The notes: generated by a model not told the origin, from the sequence alone. 64,000 bases of DNA from Novibacillus thermophilus (GCF_002005165.1 NZ_CP019699.1:2046001-2110000); one strand, 5' to 3'; positions 8,531 through 17,447 are shown, counted from the first letter of the stretch. Program-made: numbers and translations.

Positions 8531-9271
8531 ATGGAACATAAAGTTGTTGATGTGAACAGTCCTTACCCTCTATACAGACAGGTAGCCGATTGGATGCGGG
8601 AAAATATCAACGCCCAACAGTGGAAGAAAAATCAGCAGCTGCCTGCGGAAGAAGATCTGGCAAAACAATTAGAAGTTAGTCGCGGCACTGTGCGGAAAGC
8701 GATTTCGCTGTTGATAAAAGAAGGTCTTCTGATCCAAATTCAGGGGAAGGGGACGTTTGTTGCCGCACCGAAAGTAGCACACCCCTTTGGACAGGAACTC
8801 ATTTCATTTGCTGAGTCGATGGAAAGAGAGGGGATAGATTATGAAACAAAGGTCATCAAACAGGAGGTGACAGTCCCCCTTTTGTCGATTAGGCAAAAGC
8901 TCGAAATTGCACCCAACGAGAATGTCCTCTATTTAAAAAGAATCCGTTACATCAAGGATGAACCAGTCATTTTACTCGAAAATTTCATTAACTTAACGCT
9001 GTGTAAAGGGATTGAACATTCGGACTTTGAGAAAAACACTCTATTTAGCCAGATAGAAAAATTTAGCAACTCTAAAATAAGGCACGGCATCCGGCGCTTT
9101 GAGGCCAGGGCGCTTACGGAAGAGCAGGCCAATTTATTAAATCTCGATGTAGACATGCCAGTTCTGTATTTGGAACAAATTACATTTGACCAAGAAAAAC
9201 GTCCGCTTGAAACGTCGCGGGTCTGGCTGCGGTCAGATAAATATGTGATTACATCCGTTTTAACGAGATGA
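8531..9271 (+). CDS. GntR-family transcriptional regulator, HutC/UTRA type
   Basis: 246 residues, ATG 8531 after GAAAGGGGA. Residues about 10-77 form the winged helix (YPLYRQVADWMRENI, then LPAEEDLAKQLEVSRGTVRKAI and GKGTFVAAP). Residues about 95-240 form a UTRA effector-binding domain (LYLKRIRYIKDEPVI, then MPVLYLEQITFD). Such proteins are mostly repressors released by a sugar or sugar phosphate. Sitting inside the nucleoside operon, it probably senses a pentose phosphate or nucleoside and acts at the palindrome before deoC; that is inference. Confidence 0.9.
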   Translation: MEHKVVDVNSPYPLYRQVADWMRENINAQQWKKNQQLPAEEDLAKQLEVSRGTVRKAISLLIKEGLLIQIQGKGTFVAAPKVAHPFGQELISFAESMEREGIDYETKVIKQEVTVPLLSIRQKLEIAPNENVLYLKRIRYIKDEPVILLENFINLTLCKGIEHSDFEKNTLFSQIEKFSNSKIRHGIRRFEARALTEEQANLLNLDVDMPVLYLEQITFDQEKRPLETSRVWLRSDKYVITSVLTR

Positions 9272-9292
9272 TGATGCAGAGGAGGGCGAGAA

Positions 9293-10246
9293 ATGACAGC
9301 AACGGCGAAACAAATACTTGTCGTCGGCAGTTACAATGTAGGTCTCACCTGTCAGACGGATCGTGTCCCGGTGTGGGGAGAAACTTTGATCGGGAGCGGT
9401 TTCTCGGAAAGCAACGGTGGAAAAGGTGCTAATCAGGCAGTGGCAGCGGCTAGATTAGGCGCCAGTGTTTCCTTTGTAGGTTGTCTAGGGGAAGATCGTT
9501 ACGGTGATGACGGACTAGAAATGCTGAATCGGGAAGGTATTGATACGTCGGATGTGAGGAGAACGAACCAGAAAAATACGGGTGTCGGCATCATTTTGCT
9601 CAACAGTAAAGGGGACAACTGTATTGTTGTGGATCCTGGAGCTAACAGCGAGTTAGACGCGAAAGACATGGAGAGCTTAACATCCGTGAATTCAGCCGAT
9701 GTGGTAGTGTTTCAACTGGAGACACCTTTAGAGACGGTAAAACGCGGGATGGAAATCGCCAAAAGTCTAGGTAAACAGGTGATTCTCAATCCAGCTCCGG
9801 CAAATAAAAAAGCAGTGGATCTGTTGCCTCTGGCGACCGTCGTAAACCCAAATGAATCGGAACTTTTAATTCTAAACGGTAAAGATCCGGATACGGAGTT
9901 GACGGACGATAGGTGTGAACAATTGGCACAAGCTCTGTTGCAACGAGGTCCGACTGCCATCGTTGTTACAAGGGGAGAAAATGGAGCCATGATCGTGACA
10001 CAGGACGGAACGGAAGTGATCCCGGCTGTATCCGTGGACGCCGTTGACACTACTGGCGCTGGCGACGCCTTCACAGGAGCCTTGGCAGTCGCATTGGCTG
10101 AACAAAAAGGGTTAAAAAAAGCTGTTCAATTTGCCGCTATCGCCGGTTCGTATAGCGTGACTAAACGGGATGTTATTCCCGGTCTTGCGACAAGGAAAGA
10201 ATTAAAGCGTTTTGCTATTGAAAACGGAATCAACGGTATTGATTGA
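9293..10246 (+). CDS. rbsK: PfkB-family sugar kinase (ribokinase or deoxyribokinase)
   Basis: 317 residues, ATG 9293 after GGAGGGCG. PfkB signatures are clear: GGKGANQAVAAARLG near residues 42-56 (signature 1) and DTTGAGDAFTGAL near 250-263 (signature 2, with the catalytic Asp in GAGD). Length and sequence fit ribokinase. Since the operon has nucleoside hydrolases that release free ribose or deoxyribose and a DeoC-like aldolase that needs deoxyribose 5-phosphate, the kinase may act as a deoxyribokinase. The sequence alone cannot separate the two. The symbol is given for the family; the substrate is inferred. Confidence 0.85.
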   Translation: MTATAKQILVVGSYNVGLTCQTDRVPVWGETLIGSGFSESNGGKGANQAVAAARLGASVSFVGCLGEDRYGDDGLEMLNREGIDTSDVRRTNQKNTGVGIILLNSKGDNCIVVDPGANSELDAKDMESLTSVNSADVVVFQLETPLETVKRGMEIAKSLGKQVILNPAPANKKAVDLLPLATVVNPNESELLILNGKDPDTELTDDRCEQLAQALLQRGPTAIVVTRGENGAMIVTQDGTEVIPAVSVDAVDTTGAGDAFTGALAVALAEQKGLKKAVQFAAIAGSYSVTKRDVIPGLATRKELKRFAIENGINGID

Positions 10247-10269
10247 TATTGGAAGGGAGGGGATGACAT

Positions 10270-11214
10270 ATGGGGAAGAAAGTTTATTTAAATCATGATG
10301 GTGGTGTTGATGATCTCGTATCGTTATTTTTACTGCTTCAAATGGACGAAGTGGAATTAACGGGGGTAGGGGTTATTCCAGCAGATTGTTATTTGGAGCC
10401 TGCTGTTCACGCCAGCCAAAAAATCGTGGATCGATTCGGACATGGACAAGACCTTGATGTAGCCACTTCCAATTCTCGTGGGAAAAATCCATTTCCAAAG
10501 GAGTGGCGTTTGCATGCATTCTTTGTGGATGCATTGCCCATTTTGAATGAATACCGACCGATTAAGACGGTTGTCTCCAAACTTCCGGCACATCGACATC
10601 TCATTCAAAAAATTAGGGAATCAAAGGAACAGATGACACTGTTATTTACTGGTCCGCTGACAGACTTGGCAAGGGCACTGGATGAAGCTCCTGACATAGA
10701 GGACAAGATTGAACAATTAGTTTGGATGGGCGGTACCTTTCTCGAACAAGGGAACGTGCAGGAACCGGAACACGATGGCACTGCGGAATGGAATGCGTTT
10801 TGGGATCCAGAGGCCGTTGCATGTGTGTGGCGAAGTAAGATTGCGATCAACCTTGTCGCACTGGAAAGTACGAATAAAGTGCCCTTGACTCACGAGGTGA
10901 GGGATCGTTGGGCTTCTCTCAGGACGCACACAGGAGTTGATTTTATAGGACAATGTTATGCTATATGTCCACCGCTCGTCCATTTTCAAACCAATTCCAC
11001 TTATTTTCTGTGGGATGTGTTAGCAACCGCGACCATTGGAAACAGCAAGCTTGTGAAAAAACGGACTGTCTACAGTGTAGTCCATACTTCTGGACCGAGC
11101 CAAGGAAGGATAGAAGCTGCAAAAGAAGGTAGACCCATTCAGCTCGTGTACGATGTAGACCGCGAGGCGTTTTTCGACTACATTACAGGCTTAGCGCAAA
11201 AAGCAGAACATTAA
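10270..11214 (+). CDS. Inosine-uridine preferring nucleoside hydrolase family protein (first copy)
   Basis: 314 residues, ATG 10270 after GGGAGGGGATG. It has the nucleoside hydrolase fold. The N-terminal calcium motif, usually DTDPGxDD, reads N-H-D-G-G-V-D-D, so the first Asp is Asn while the other Asps remain. LLFTGPLTDLARAL and VWMGGTF are family motifs, and the C-terminal region keeps DVLATATI. It should hydrolyse a nucleoside to base plus (deoxy)ribose in the cytoplasm. The altered first ligand could change the substrate or activity. It is followed 25 bp on by a second, more canonical paralogue. Confidence 0.85.
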   Translation: MGKKVYLNHDGGVDDLVSLFLLLQMDEVELTGVGVIPADCYLEPAVHASQKIVDRFGHGQDLDVATSNSRGKNPFPKEWRLHAFFVDALPILNEYRPIKTVVSKLPAHRHLIQKIRESKEQMTLLFTGPLTDLARALDEAPDIEDKIEQLVWMGGTFLEQGNVQEPEHDGTAEWNAFWDPEAVACVWRSKIAINLVALESTNKVPLTHEVRDRWASLRTHTGVDFIGQCYAICPPLVHFQTNSTYFLWDVLATATIGNSKLVKKRTVYSVVHTSGPSQGRIEAAKEGRPIQLVYDVDREAFFDYITGLAQKAEH

Positions 11215-11239
11215 CTGAGATTGGATGGAGGGTGACAAT

Positions 11240-12190
11240 ATGACGAAACGCATTATTATTGATACGGACACAGCGGGTGACGACACGATCGCTCTATTGA
11301 CAGCCCTACACAACTTTAAAGTGGAAGGGGTTACGATCACCGGCGGGAACGTACAATTTGATCAACAAGTTGAGAATGCACTTTACACTATTCAAGTAGC
11401 TGGAAAAGGTGGACAAGTTCCTGTTTACAAAGGGTATGAACGACCCATTTTCGCCATTGGAGAAGAACAACACGTGACGGTCGAAGATGTTCACGGAAAA
11501 GACGGAATGGGCGATTCTTTCTTTGAGAAAGCTATACAACGCCCGGAATCTGGACATGCCGTCGATTTTATCATTGAGAAAGTAAAAGAATTTCCCGGTG
11601 AAATATCGTTGTGTGCGATTGCTCCCTTGACCAATATCGCCATGGCGATTAAAAAAGAGCCGTTTATCGTACAGGACATTGCCCACCTATACATTATGGG
11701 CGGCACGAACAATGCGTTGGGCAATATTACACCTGCGGCGGAATACAACTTTTGGGTTGACCCAGAGGCAGCTAAAATTGTGCTTCATTCTGGAATTCCG
11801 ATTACTATGGTCGGTTGGGAAATGTGCACTCGATATTCTGTTATGGATGACGACGATCACGAAGAGATTGCAGCATTAGGTACAAAAGGAAGCGAGTTTT
11901 TTATCAATGTAAACCGAGTGGTCAAAAAGTTTAATAAAGAAGTGCACCGTCTCAACGGGACAACACATCCCGATACACTACTTGTTGCCATTGCAGCGGA
12001 TCCAAGCATCATGACTCAGTCTTCCCATTATTACGTTGACGTTGAGACCGTGGGTAACCTGACACGGGGATACAGTCTCGTGGATATCAACCATCGCCTG
12101 GGAAAGAAACCGAATGTCCGCGTTTGTGAGGCAGTTGACCGAACGGCTTTTAAAGACATGTTGCTTACCGTTTTGCGTGAGATTGATTAA
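11240..12190 (+). CDS. Inosine-uridine preferring nucleoside hydrolase (second copy)
   Basis: 316 residues. An upstream in-frame ATG (11225) overlaps the SD GGAGGG (11227-11232), so ATG 11240 is the right start. It has the canonical calcium-site motif DTDTAGDD near residues 7-14, then LCAIAPLTNIAMA, IMGGTNNALGN and EYNFWVDPEAA. It hydrolyses the N-glycosidic bond of purine or pyrimidine nucleosides. Only distantly similar to the gene before it, so the two probably split the substrate range. It ends 27 bp before the transporter gene. Confidence 0.9.
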   Translation: MTKRIIIDTDTAGDDTIALLTALHNFKVEGVTITGGNVQFDQQVENALYTIQVAGKGGQVPVYKGYERPIFAIGEEQHVTVEDVHGKDGMGDSFFEKAIQRPESGHAVDFIIEKVKEFPGEISLCAIAPLTNIAMAIKKEPFIVQDIAHLYIMGGTNNALGNITPAAEYNFWVDPEAAKIVLHSGIPITMVGWEMCTRYSVMDDDDHEEIAALGTKGSEFFINVNRVVKKFNKEVHRLNGTTHPDTLLVAIAADPSIMTQSSHYYVDVETVGNLTRGYSLVDINHRLGKKPNVRVCEAVDRTAFKDMLLTVLREID

Positions 12191-12217
12191 TACCAATTAA
12201 CTTACTGGAGGATTGCT

Positions 12218-13426
12218 ATGCAAATTTTATGGGGTCTTTTTGGCATATTTGTCATATTGGGAATCGCTGTTCTTGCGTCGCGCAACCGAAAAGCGATCAA
12301 TATCCGTACTGTACTGGGTGCTTTAATTATTCAGATTGGATTCGCCTTTGCTGTTTTAAAATGGGAAACTGGACGACTTGTCTTTCAAAAAATTACCGCC
12401 TTTGTCCAGACGATCATTGATTCATCAAATGAGGGAATTCAGTTTCTTTTCGGTGGTGTTTTAAGTGAAGATGCCGTTATCTTTGCTTTTCAGGTACTGA
12501 CAGTTGTTATATTCTTTTCCTCTCTGATTTCGGTTTTGTATTACCTTGGAGTGATGCAATTTTTAATCAAGATCATAGGAGGTTTTCTGTCCAGGATTTT
12601 AAAAACGACTCGCCCGGAGTCGATGTCAGCGGCCGCTAACATTTTTGTCGGTTTGACAGAAGCGCCCCTTGTCATCAAACCTTATTTAGAAAAATTGTCA
12701 AAGTCTGAACTTTTTGCAGTCATGACAGGTGGTACAGCCTCCGTGTCCGGGTCCGTACTGGTTGGTTACTCCCTAATGGGTATTCCTTTAGAATATCTCT
12801 TGGCTGCGTGTTTTATGGCCGCACCAGCGGGTCTGTTAATTGCTAAAATTTTGGTGCCCGAAACAGAAGTCAAGAGGGTAGAACAAGACATTCAAATTGA
12901 AAAGGACACCGATACGATTAACGTGATTGACGCCGCTGCGAAAGGGGCCTCGGTTGGATTGAACATAGCGCTCCAAATCGGGGCCATGTTGTTGGCTTTT
13001 ATCTCCCTCATTGCTCTTATTAATTTAGGATTAAGTTGGATCGGTGGGTGGTTCGGGGTCGAATCCCTAACATTGGAAACCATTCTCGGTTATCTTTTTG
13101 CTCCGTTAGCTTTTGTTATCGGTGTACCGTGGGAGGAAGCCGTTCTTGCTGGATCATTTATCGGGCAGAAATTTGTCATTAACGAATTTGTCGCTTATAG
13201 TTCATTTGCACCGGAAATAAGTTCTCTTTCTGACAAAACGGTCGCTGTTGTCAGCTTTGCTTTATGTGGTTTTGCCAATCTGGCGGCTGTAGCTATCCTC
13301 CTTGGAGGTTTGGGCGGGTTGGCTCCTAAACGCCGTCCAGATATTGCGCAATTCGGACTGTTGGCCGTTATAGGCGGAACGCTCGCGAACTTGTTGAGTG
13401 CTGCCATTGCAGGCATGCTTTTATAA
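12218..13426 (+). CDS. nupC: Concentrative nucleoside transporter, NupC/CNT family
   Basis: 402 residues, ATG 12218 after ACTGGAGGA. A polytopic inner-membrane protein with about ten hydrophobic segments. Family landmarks are GLTEAPLVIKPYLEKL and MTGGTASVSGSVLVGY in the middle, GVPWEEA and GQKFVINEFVAYS toward the end, and ALCGFANLAA near the C-terminus. It imports nucleosides with H+ or Na+. Last gene of the operon, it supplies the substrates for the two hydrolases before it. Length fits Bacillus NupC (393). Confidence 0.93.
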   Translation: MQILWGLFGIFVILGIAVLASRNRKAINIRTVLGALIIQIGFAFAVLKWETGRLVFQKITAFVQTIIDSSNEGIQFLFGGVLSEDAVIFAFQVLTVVIFFSSLISVLYYLGVMQFLIKIIGGFLSRILKTTRPESMSAAANIFVGLTEAPLVIKPYLEKLSKSELFAVMTGGTASVSGSVLVGYSLMGIPLEYLLAACFMAAPAGLLIAKILVPETEVKRVEQDIQIEKDTDTINVIDAAAKGASVGLNIALQIGAMLLAFISLIALINLGLSWIGGWFGVESLTLETILGYLFAPLAFVIGVPWEEAVLAGSFIGQKFVINEFVAYSSFAPEISSLSDKTVAVVSFALCGFANLAAVAILLGGLGGLAPKRRPDIAQFGLLAVIGGTLANLLSAAIAGMLL

Positions 13427-13434
13427 GCATAATT

Positions 13435-13475
13435 AAAACCGGGGCATGTGTTTTAACCTTTGCCCCGGTTTTTTT
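13435..13475 (+). terminator. Terminator between nupC and acuC
   Basis: A perfect 12-bp inverted repeat, AAAACCGGGGCA (13435-13446) and TGCCCCGGTTTT (13461-13472), followed by T residues to 13475. The flanking A and T tracts let it act on both strands. The acuC stop codon (13453-13455, minus strand) lies inside the 14-nt loop. Confidence 0.92.
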
Positions 13476-14628
13476 GTGCTACTTTCGGTACGCCGATGAG
13501 CGCCCGTTCCACCGTTCGCCGGTTCTTCTCTGTGATCTCGGCCCGCCTTGGAATCGGTTTCCACTGGTCAACTGGATCGTACAGGGTGGGCGGTAACGGG
13601 ACGGGACTTTCTTTTTGCCACTTTTCCCGCCACGCCGCGGGGACAGGCGAGCAGCTCAAGTCGTGATCGTTCATTTCTGCCCAGAGGAGTGTCCACGCTC
13701 GGGGGACGACGCGCCAAATGTCGTAGCCTCCGCCGCCCAGGGCGACCCACCGTCCGTCGCAGTACGTGTGGGCAAGGCGATGGATCAGCCGAGGGATGTG
13801 GCGGTAGATGCGCATGCTGGTTGCGAGGTGGGTGAGGGGGTCGAAGCGGTGGGCGTCGCAGCCGTGCTGGGAGATGACGAAGTCCGGCTGAACTTTGTCG
13901 ACGACCTCGGGCAGGACCGCCTCCAGCGTTTCGATGTACGAATCGTCTTCCGTGAAGGCGTCCAGGGGGACGTTGATGGTGAAACCGTACCCCTGGCCGT
14001 CGCCCCGCTCACTGTAGTCCCCCGTCCCCGGGAACAAATAGCGACCAGTTTCGTGGATGGACACAGTGCACACGGCGGGATCGTCGTAAAAGGCCCACTG
14101 TACCCCGTCCCCGTGGTGGGCGTCAGTGTCGATGTACAAGATGCGCATGTCGGGGAAATGTTTTCTTAGCCAAGCAATTCCGACGGATGCGTCGTTGTAC
14201 ACGCAAAATCCGGAAGCCTTCCCGGTTAAGGCGTGGTGCAACCCGCCTGCCAAATTAGCGGCATGCTCGCAGTCCCTGTTTGCGACGTGTTGGACAGCCT
14301 GAACGGTTCCTCCTGCGATAAGGGCGGCGGCGTCGTGCATATGGGGAAAGGGGGGAGTATCTTCGGTGTCCAAGCCGCACGCTGCCAGATCGTCGGGGGT
14401 GTAGTCGTTTCCCGAGCACTTTTTGATCAAGTCGATGTAGGAACGGTTGTGTACAAGGGCCAACTCGTCGTCAGACGCCGGTTGCGGCGGAAGCAGCTGT
14501 TCTTCTGTCAACAGGTGGAAGGCCTGCATGAGATCGACAGTTAGCAGTAAGCGTTTTGGGTTAAAAGGGTGCTGTTCGTGGAAGAAGTAGCGGGTCACGT
14601 GTTCACTGAATACGAAGCGTACGGACAT
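13453..14628 (-). CDS. acuC: AcuC, acetoin-utilization class histone deacetylase-like protein
   Basis: 391 residues (Bacillus AcuC 387). The frame extends further, but the ATG at 14628 begins MSVRFVFSEH, the family start, five bases past the acuB stop. It has the HDAC-fold zinc site: GGLHHAL, then YIDTDAHHGDGVQWAFY with the Asp and His ligands, SIHETGRYLFPGTG, and SQHGCDAHRFDPL. In Bacillus AcuC removes the acetyl group from acetyl-CoA synthetase, undoing AcuA. Last gene of acuABC on the minus strand; its end sits in a shared terminator. Confidence 0.95.
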   Translation of the reverse strand: MSVRFVFSEHVTRYFFHEQHPFNPKRLLLTVDLMQAFHLLTEEQLLPPQPASDDELALVHNRSYIDLIKKCSGNDYTPDDLAACGLDTEDTPPFPHMHDAAALIAGGTVQAVQHVANRDCEHAANLAGGLHHALTGKASGFCVYNDASVGIAWLRKHFPDMRILYIDTDAHHGDGVQWAFYDDPAVCTVSIHETGRYLFPGTGDYSERGDGQGYGFTINVPLDAFTEDDSYIETLEAVLPEVVDKVQPDFVISQHGCDAHRFDPLTHLATSMRIYRHIPRLIHRLAHTYCDGRWVALGGGGYDIWRVVPRAWTLLWAEMNDHDLSCSPVPAAWREKWQKESPVPLPPTLYDPVDQWKPIPRRAEITEKNRRTVERALIGVPKVAQKNRGKG

Positions 14629-14633
14629 GATGA

Positions 14634-15278
14634 TCAATCCCAGTCTTTCGGGTCTTTCGTCGGCCACACGACACGGAATCCTTTGGCGTCCAGTTCGTTG
14701 ACGACGTCCCGCGCGTCCATCGTCTCCAAGCGGAAGACGAGGTGCAGCGAATCCGGTTCCTCTCCAGTGTAGGTGAACACACTGGCGACGTTCATGTTGT
14801 GGGAGCGGAAAACTTCCGTCACTTCTGCGAGGACGCCGGCTTGGTCGGGAACGGTCATCTCCACCCGTTGACTGGGTTTGGTTACGCCCATCAGTTCCAC
14901 TAACGTGTGCAATATGTCTTTCCGGGTTAAGATGCCGACGATCCTGTTTTGCCTCACGACTGGTAGACAGCCGACGTTGTACTCATAAAGGGTCAAAGCG
15001 GCTTCCTCCACGAAGTCGCGGGGGTGGGCGGTCAGGACTTCCTTGGTCATGATGGAAGAGACCGGTTGTGCCATGATGCGTTCATCCCGCACCCGCTCCA
15101 GCGTTGACGGAGACGCGTCGCGCAAATCGCGATCGGTTACAATTCCGACGAGCCCGCCTTGGTCGACGACGGGCAAGTGTCGAATGCGGTGTTCCTGGAC
15201 TGTCAAGAGCGCCAAGCGGATCGTTTCCGACGGGTGGATCGTGATGACATCGGTTTTCATGATATCCTGTACCAACAT
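14634..15278 (-). CDS. acuB: AcuB, CBS-ACT domain protein of the acu operon
   Basis: 214 residues, the same as Bacillus AcuB. The start is the ATG at 15278: GAGGGG lies six bases before it, while the ATG at 15284 would touch the SD. Two CBS motifs (MLVQDIMKTDVITIHPSE at the N-terminus; VSSIMTKEVLTAHP from about residue 75) are followed by an ACT domain (VEMTVPDQAGVLAEVTEVF) from about residue 140. CBS pairs usually bind adenine nucleotides, so it may tie AcsA acetylation to energy state. It starts 75 bp after acuA and ends 5 bp before acuC. Confidence 0.95.
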   Translation of the reverse strand: MLVQDIMKTDVITIHPSETIRLALLTVQEHRIRHLPVVDQGGLVGIVTDRDLRDASPSTLERVRDERIMAQPVSSIMTKEVLTAHPRDFVEEAALTLYEYNVGCLPVVRQNRIVGILTRKDILHTLVELMGVTKPSQRVEMTVPDQAGVLAEVTEVFRSHNMNVASVFTYTGEEPDSLHLVFRLETMDARDVVNELDAKGFRVVWPTKDPKDWD

Positions 15279-15353
15279 GGTCATCCCCTCTTCATCAAGC
15301 TCCTTTGCACAGGCTCTGCAACGGGCTGCCCCTTTTGTCAGCACACTGCCCCG

Positions 15354-15989
15354 TTAGTACATGTCGCGATGTTGGAAGCGCAGGCGGTTAAACTGTTCCA
15401 CCGACTCCGGCGGGACACGGCTGCCGATGCGCGCCATCAGGCAGTTGGCGGGGTGCGCGGTGATTTCGGAATCGTCGGTGGCAAATACGGTCATGCCGAC
15501 ACAGCCCATCACTTTTTCCATCACTTTGCGGTATTCCCACACGGAAAGGCCTGTCCCTTTTAAATCCCAGTGCCAGTAGTACTCAGTGGAGATCACAATG
15601 TAGTGTTCCATGTATTCGTCGGCAAAGGCAGTTTTCAACAGCGCTTTGCTGACACCGTGGGAGCGGTAAGGCGGGGCCACTTCGATGGCCCCTAATTCCA
15701 GTAAGTCCTCCATGTTTCCTTCCGACCAACGCTCCAGCGGATCGGGGTACAGGAAGGTCACGTAAGCAACAACCTGTTTTTCGTTCGTCGCCTGGATGAT
15801 ACGTCCTTCGGGCAAATCGGCAATCTCGGCAATCGCTCGCTGCTGCTCCTCAGGTGGACGGAACGCGTGAAGACCGTCGTGAAAGGAGTACTTCCGTACT
15901 TCTTCACTTGTTACCGGACCTTTGACGCATAAGGACACTGTGGGAGAAATGTTCACAGTTTGTTGGTGAACCGTTTTCAAGTGCTCCAT
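15354..15989 (-). CDS. acuA: AcuA, GNAT protein acetyltransferase acting on acetyl-CoA synthetase
   Basis: 211 residues (Bacillus AcuA 210), ATG at 15989. It has the GNAT pattern: EGRIIQATNEKQVVAYVTFL, then LGAIEVAPPYRSHGVSKALL, which carries the acetyl-CoA loop. In Bacillus AcuA acetylates the C-terminal lysine of AcsA and switches it off. The AcsA of this window has Lys at exactly the matching position 549. First gene of acuABC, with a promoter and cre-like site just upstream. Confidence 0.95.
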   Translation of the reverse strand: MEHLKTVHQQTVNISPTVSLCVKGPVTSEEVRKYSFHDGLHAFRPPEEQQRAIAEIADLPEGRIIQATNEKQVVAYVTFLYPDPLERWSEGNMEDLLELGAIEVAPPYRSHGVSKALLKTAFADEYMEHYIVISTEYYWHWDLKGTGLSVWEYRKVMEKVMGCVGMTVFATDDSEITAHPANCLMARIGSRVPPESVEQFNRLRFQHRDMY

Positions 15990-16005
15990 GATACGACTCC
16001 AAATG

Positions 16006-16027
16006 TCAAAACGTTACCATTATTATA
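16006..16027 (-). promoter_or_regulatory. acuA promoter -10 and overlapping cre-like site
   Basis: On the minus strand a perfect TATAAT lies at 16027-16022. Just downstream, at 16019-16006, is TGGTAACGTTTTGA, matching 12 of 14 positions of the CcpA cre consensus (TGWNANCGNTNWCA). It covers the expected transcription start, a position where CcpA blocks initiation. The -35 is weak. Confidence 0.5.
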
Positions 16028-16235
16028 CACAACTCCGTCTGCATATTGTGGAAAATGTTATGAATTGAATGATTTAAATTTCGGTTAGATTTTAAAGAAA
16101 AATAGGACATTTTTGCATTCAATAATGGGAAATAAAATTAAAAGTTTAGATTTCTTACCCAAAAAGACGATGATAAGTGGCACAAAAAATGCTAGACTAG
16201 TTTTACAAAAATAAATTTTCGGAAGGATGGGCATA

Positions 16236-16871
16236 ATGATCAACGTGATTTGGTTTTTGTTACTCGCCATTGGAATTGTTGTCGGGGTTGCCAACGGACG
16301 GACACAAGAAGTGACAGAAGCAGCCATCGATTCAGCAGAGACGGCCGTTGAATTGGCTATCGGGTTAATCGGTATCATGGCGCTGTGGTTAGGAATCATG
16401 AAAATCGCGGAAGAAGGTGGGCTGGTCCGTTTACTTGCCAAAGCGGTCAAGCCCGTCATGGTGCGCCTGTTTCCTGACGTGCCAGCGGAACATCCGGCTA
16501 TGGGGAGCATGCTCATGAATATCGCGGCGAATATTCTCGGGCTGGGGAATGCCGCAACACCGTTAGGCCTCAAGGCGATGATTGAACTGCAAAAGATTAA
16601 TCCCCATAAAGAGACGGCTTCTAATGCCATGTGCACCTTTTTAGCTTTGAATACGTCTTCTTTGACTTTAATTCCAGCGACGATTATCGGTCTCAGAGCT
16701 GCTGCAGACTCCCAAAATCCGACAGAAGTCATAGGCCCGATCATTGTCGCCACCACGGTATCCACGATCGCCGCGATCATTGCCGTTAAGTTGTTGGAAA
16801 AACTGCCAGTGTTCTCGTATACAAAAGCGATGCGTCAACCGAAGCAGGACGACGCGGACCAATCTTTATAG
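16236..16871 (+). CDS. spmA: Spore maturation protein A
   Basis: 211 residues. ATG 16236 is preferred over ATG 16227 because GGAAGG (16221-16226) is nine bases upstream of the former and touches the latter. Multi-spanning membrane protein of the nucleoside-recognition (Gate) family: WFLLLAIGIVVGVANGR at the N-terminus, then NILGLGNAATPLGLKAM and LNTSSLTLIPATIIGLRA. In Bacillus SpmA and SpmB help dehydrate the spore core and set heat resistance. Gene order with spmB and a D,D-carboxypeptidase downstream mirrors the Bacillus dacB-spmA-spmB set. Confidence 0.95.
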   Translation: MINVIWFLLLAIGIVVGVANGRTQEVTEAAIDSAETAVELAIGLIGIMALWLGIMKIAEEGGLVRLLAKAVKPVMVRLFPDVPAEHPAMGSMLMNIAANILGLGNAATPLGLKAMIELQKINPHKETASNAMCTFLALNTSSLTLIPATIIGLRAAADSQNPTEVIGPIIVATTVSTIAAIIAVKLLEKLPVFSYTKAMRQPKQDDADQSL

Positions 16872-16910
16872 CTGTTTCCTGAAACTATGTAAAAGTAAGG
16901 GGTGTATAAA

Positions 16911-17447
16911 ATGTTTGTCAAATTTATGGAAGCTCTCTCGTTGTATGCGATTCCTTTTGTGTTACTCGCCATACCGTTATACGGATACATCAAGAAAGTG
17001 AAAGTGTACGAAGCTTTTACCGACGGGGCGAAGGAAGGCTTTACGACAGCTGTTCGCATCATTCCCTTTCTGGTTGCGATGCTGGTTGCCATCGGGGTCT
17101 TCCGGGAGTCTGGCGCCATGGAGTTGCTGACAAATGTTTTAGCGCCTGTCACCCAACTCATCGGAATGCCAGCGGATGTATTCCCGATGGCCATTATGAG
17201 GCCCTTGTCCGGAGGCGGTGCACAAGGGGTAATGACAGAACTGTTCAACAGTTTTGGTCCCGATTCATTGGTTGGGCGAATGGCCTCTGTCATGATGGGG
17301 TCAACGGAAACGACATTTTACGTACTCGCCGTGTACTTTGGGGCTGTATCTGTGAAAAAGACGCGCCACGCCTTGCCAGCCGGACTCATTGCCGATGTCG
17401 TCGGATTGCTGACAGCCGTTTTTGTGGTTAATTTAATGTTCGGGTAA
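16911..17447 (+). CDS. spmB: Spore maturation protein B
   Basis: 178 residues, the same as Bacillus SpmB. ATG 16911 is chosen over the in-frame GTG 16902, which lies inside the SD (AAGGGGTG). Membrane protein of the same Gate family as SpmA: IPFVLLAIPLYGYIKKVKVYEAF, then the conserved MRPLSGGGAQGVM and MGSTETTFYVLAVYFGAV. It acts with SpmA in the outer forespore membrane. The S66 peptidase gene follows after 24 bp, so it is probably in the same transcript. Confidence 0.95.
   Translation: MFVKFMEALSLYAIPFVLLAIPLYGYIKKVKVYEAFTDGAKEGFTTAVRIIPFLVAMLVAIGVFRESGAMELLTNVLAPVTQLIGMPADVFPMAIMRPLSGGGAQGVMTELFNSFGPDSLVGRMASVMMGSTETTFYVLAVYFGAVSVKKTRHALPAGLIADVVGLLTAVFVVNLMFG

Noticed and set aside
15966-15980. 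Second cre-like site inside acuA
   Set aside because: TGAACCGTTTTCA lacks the proper spacing; matches fall below those of the site at 16006-16019.
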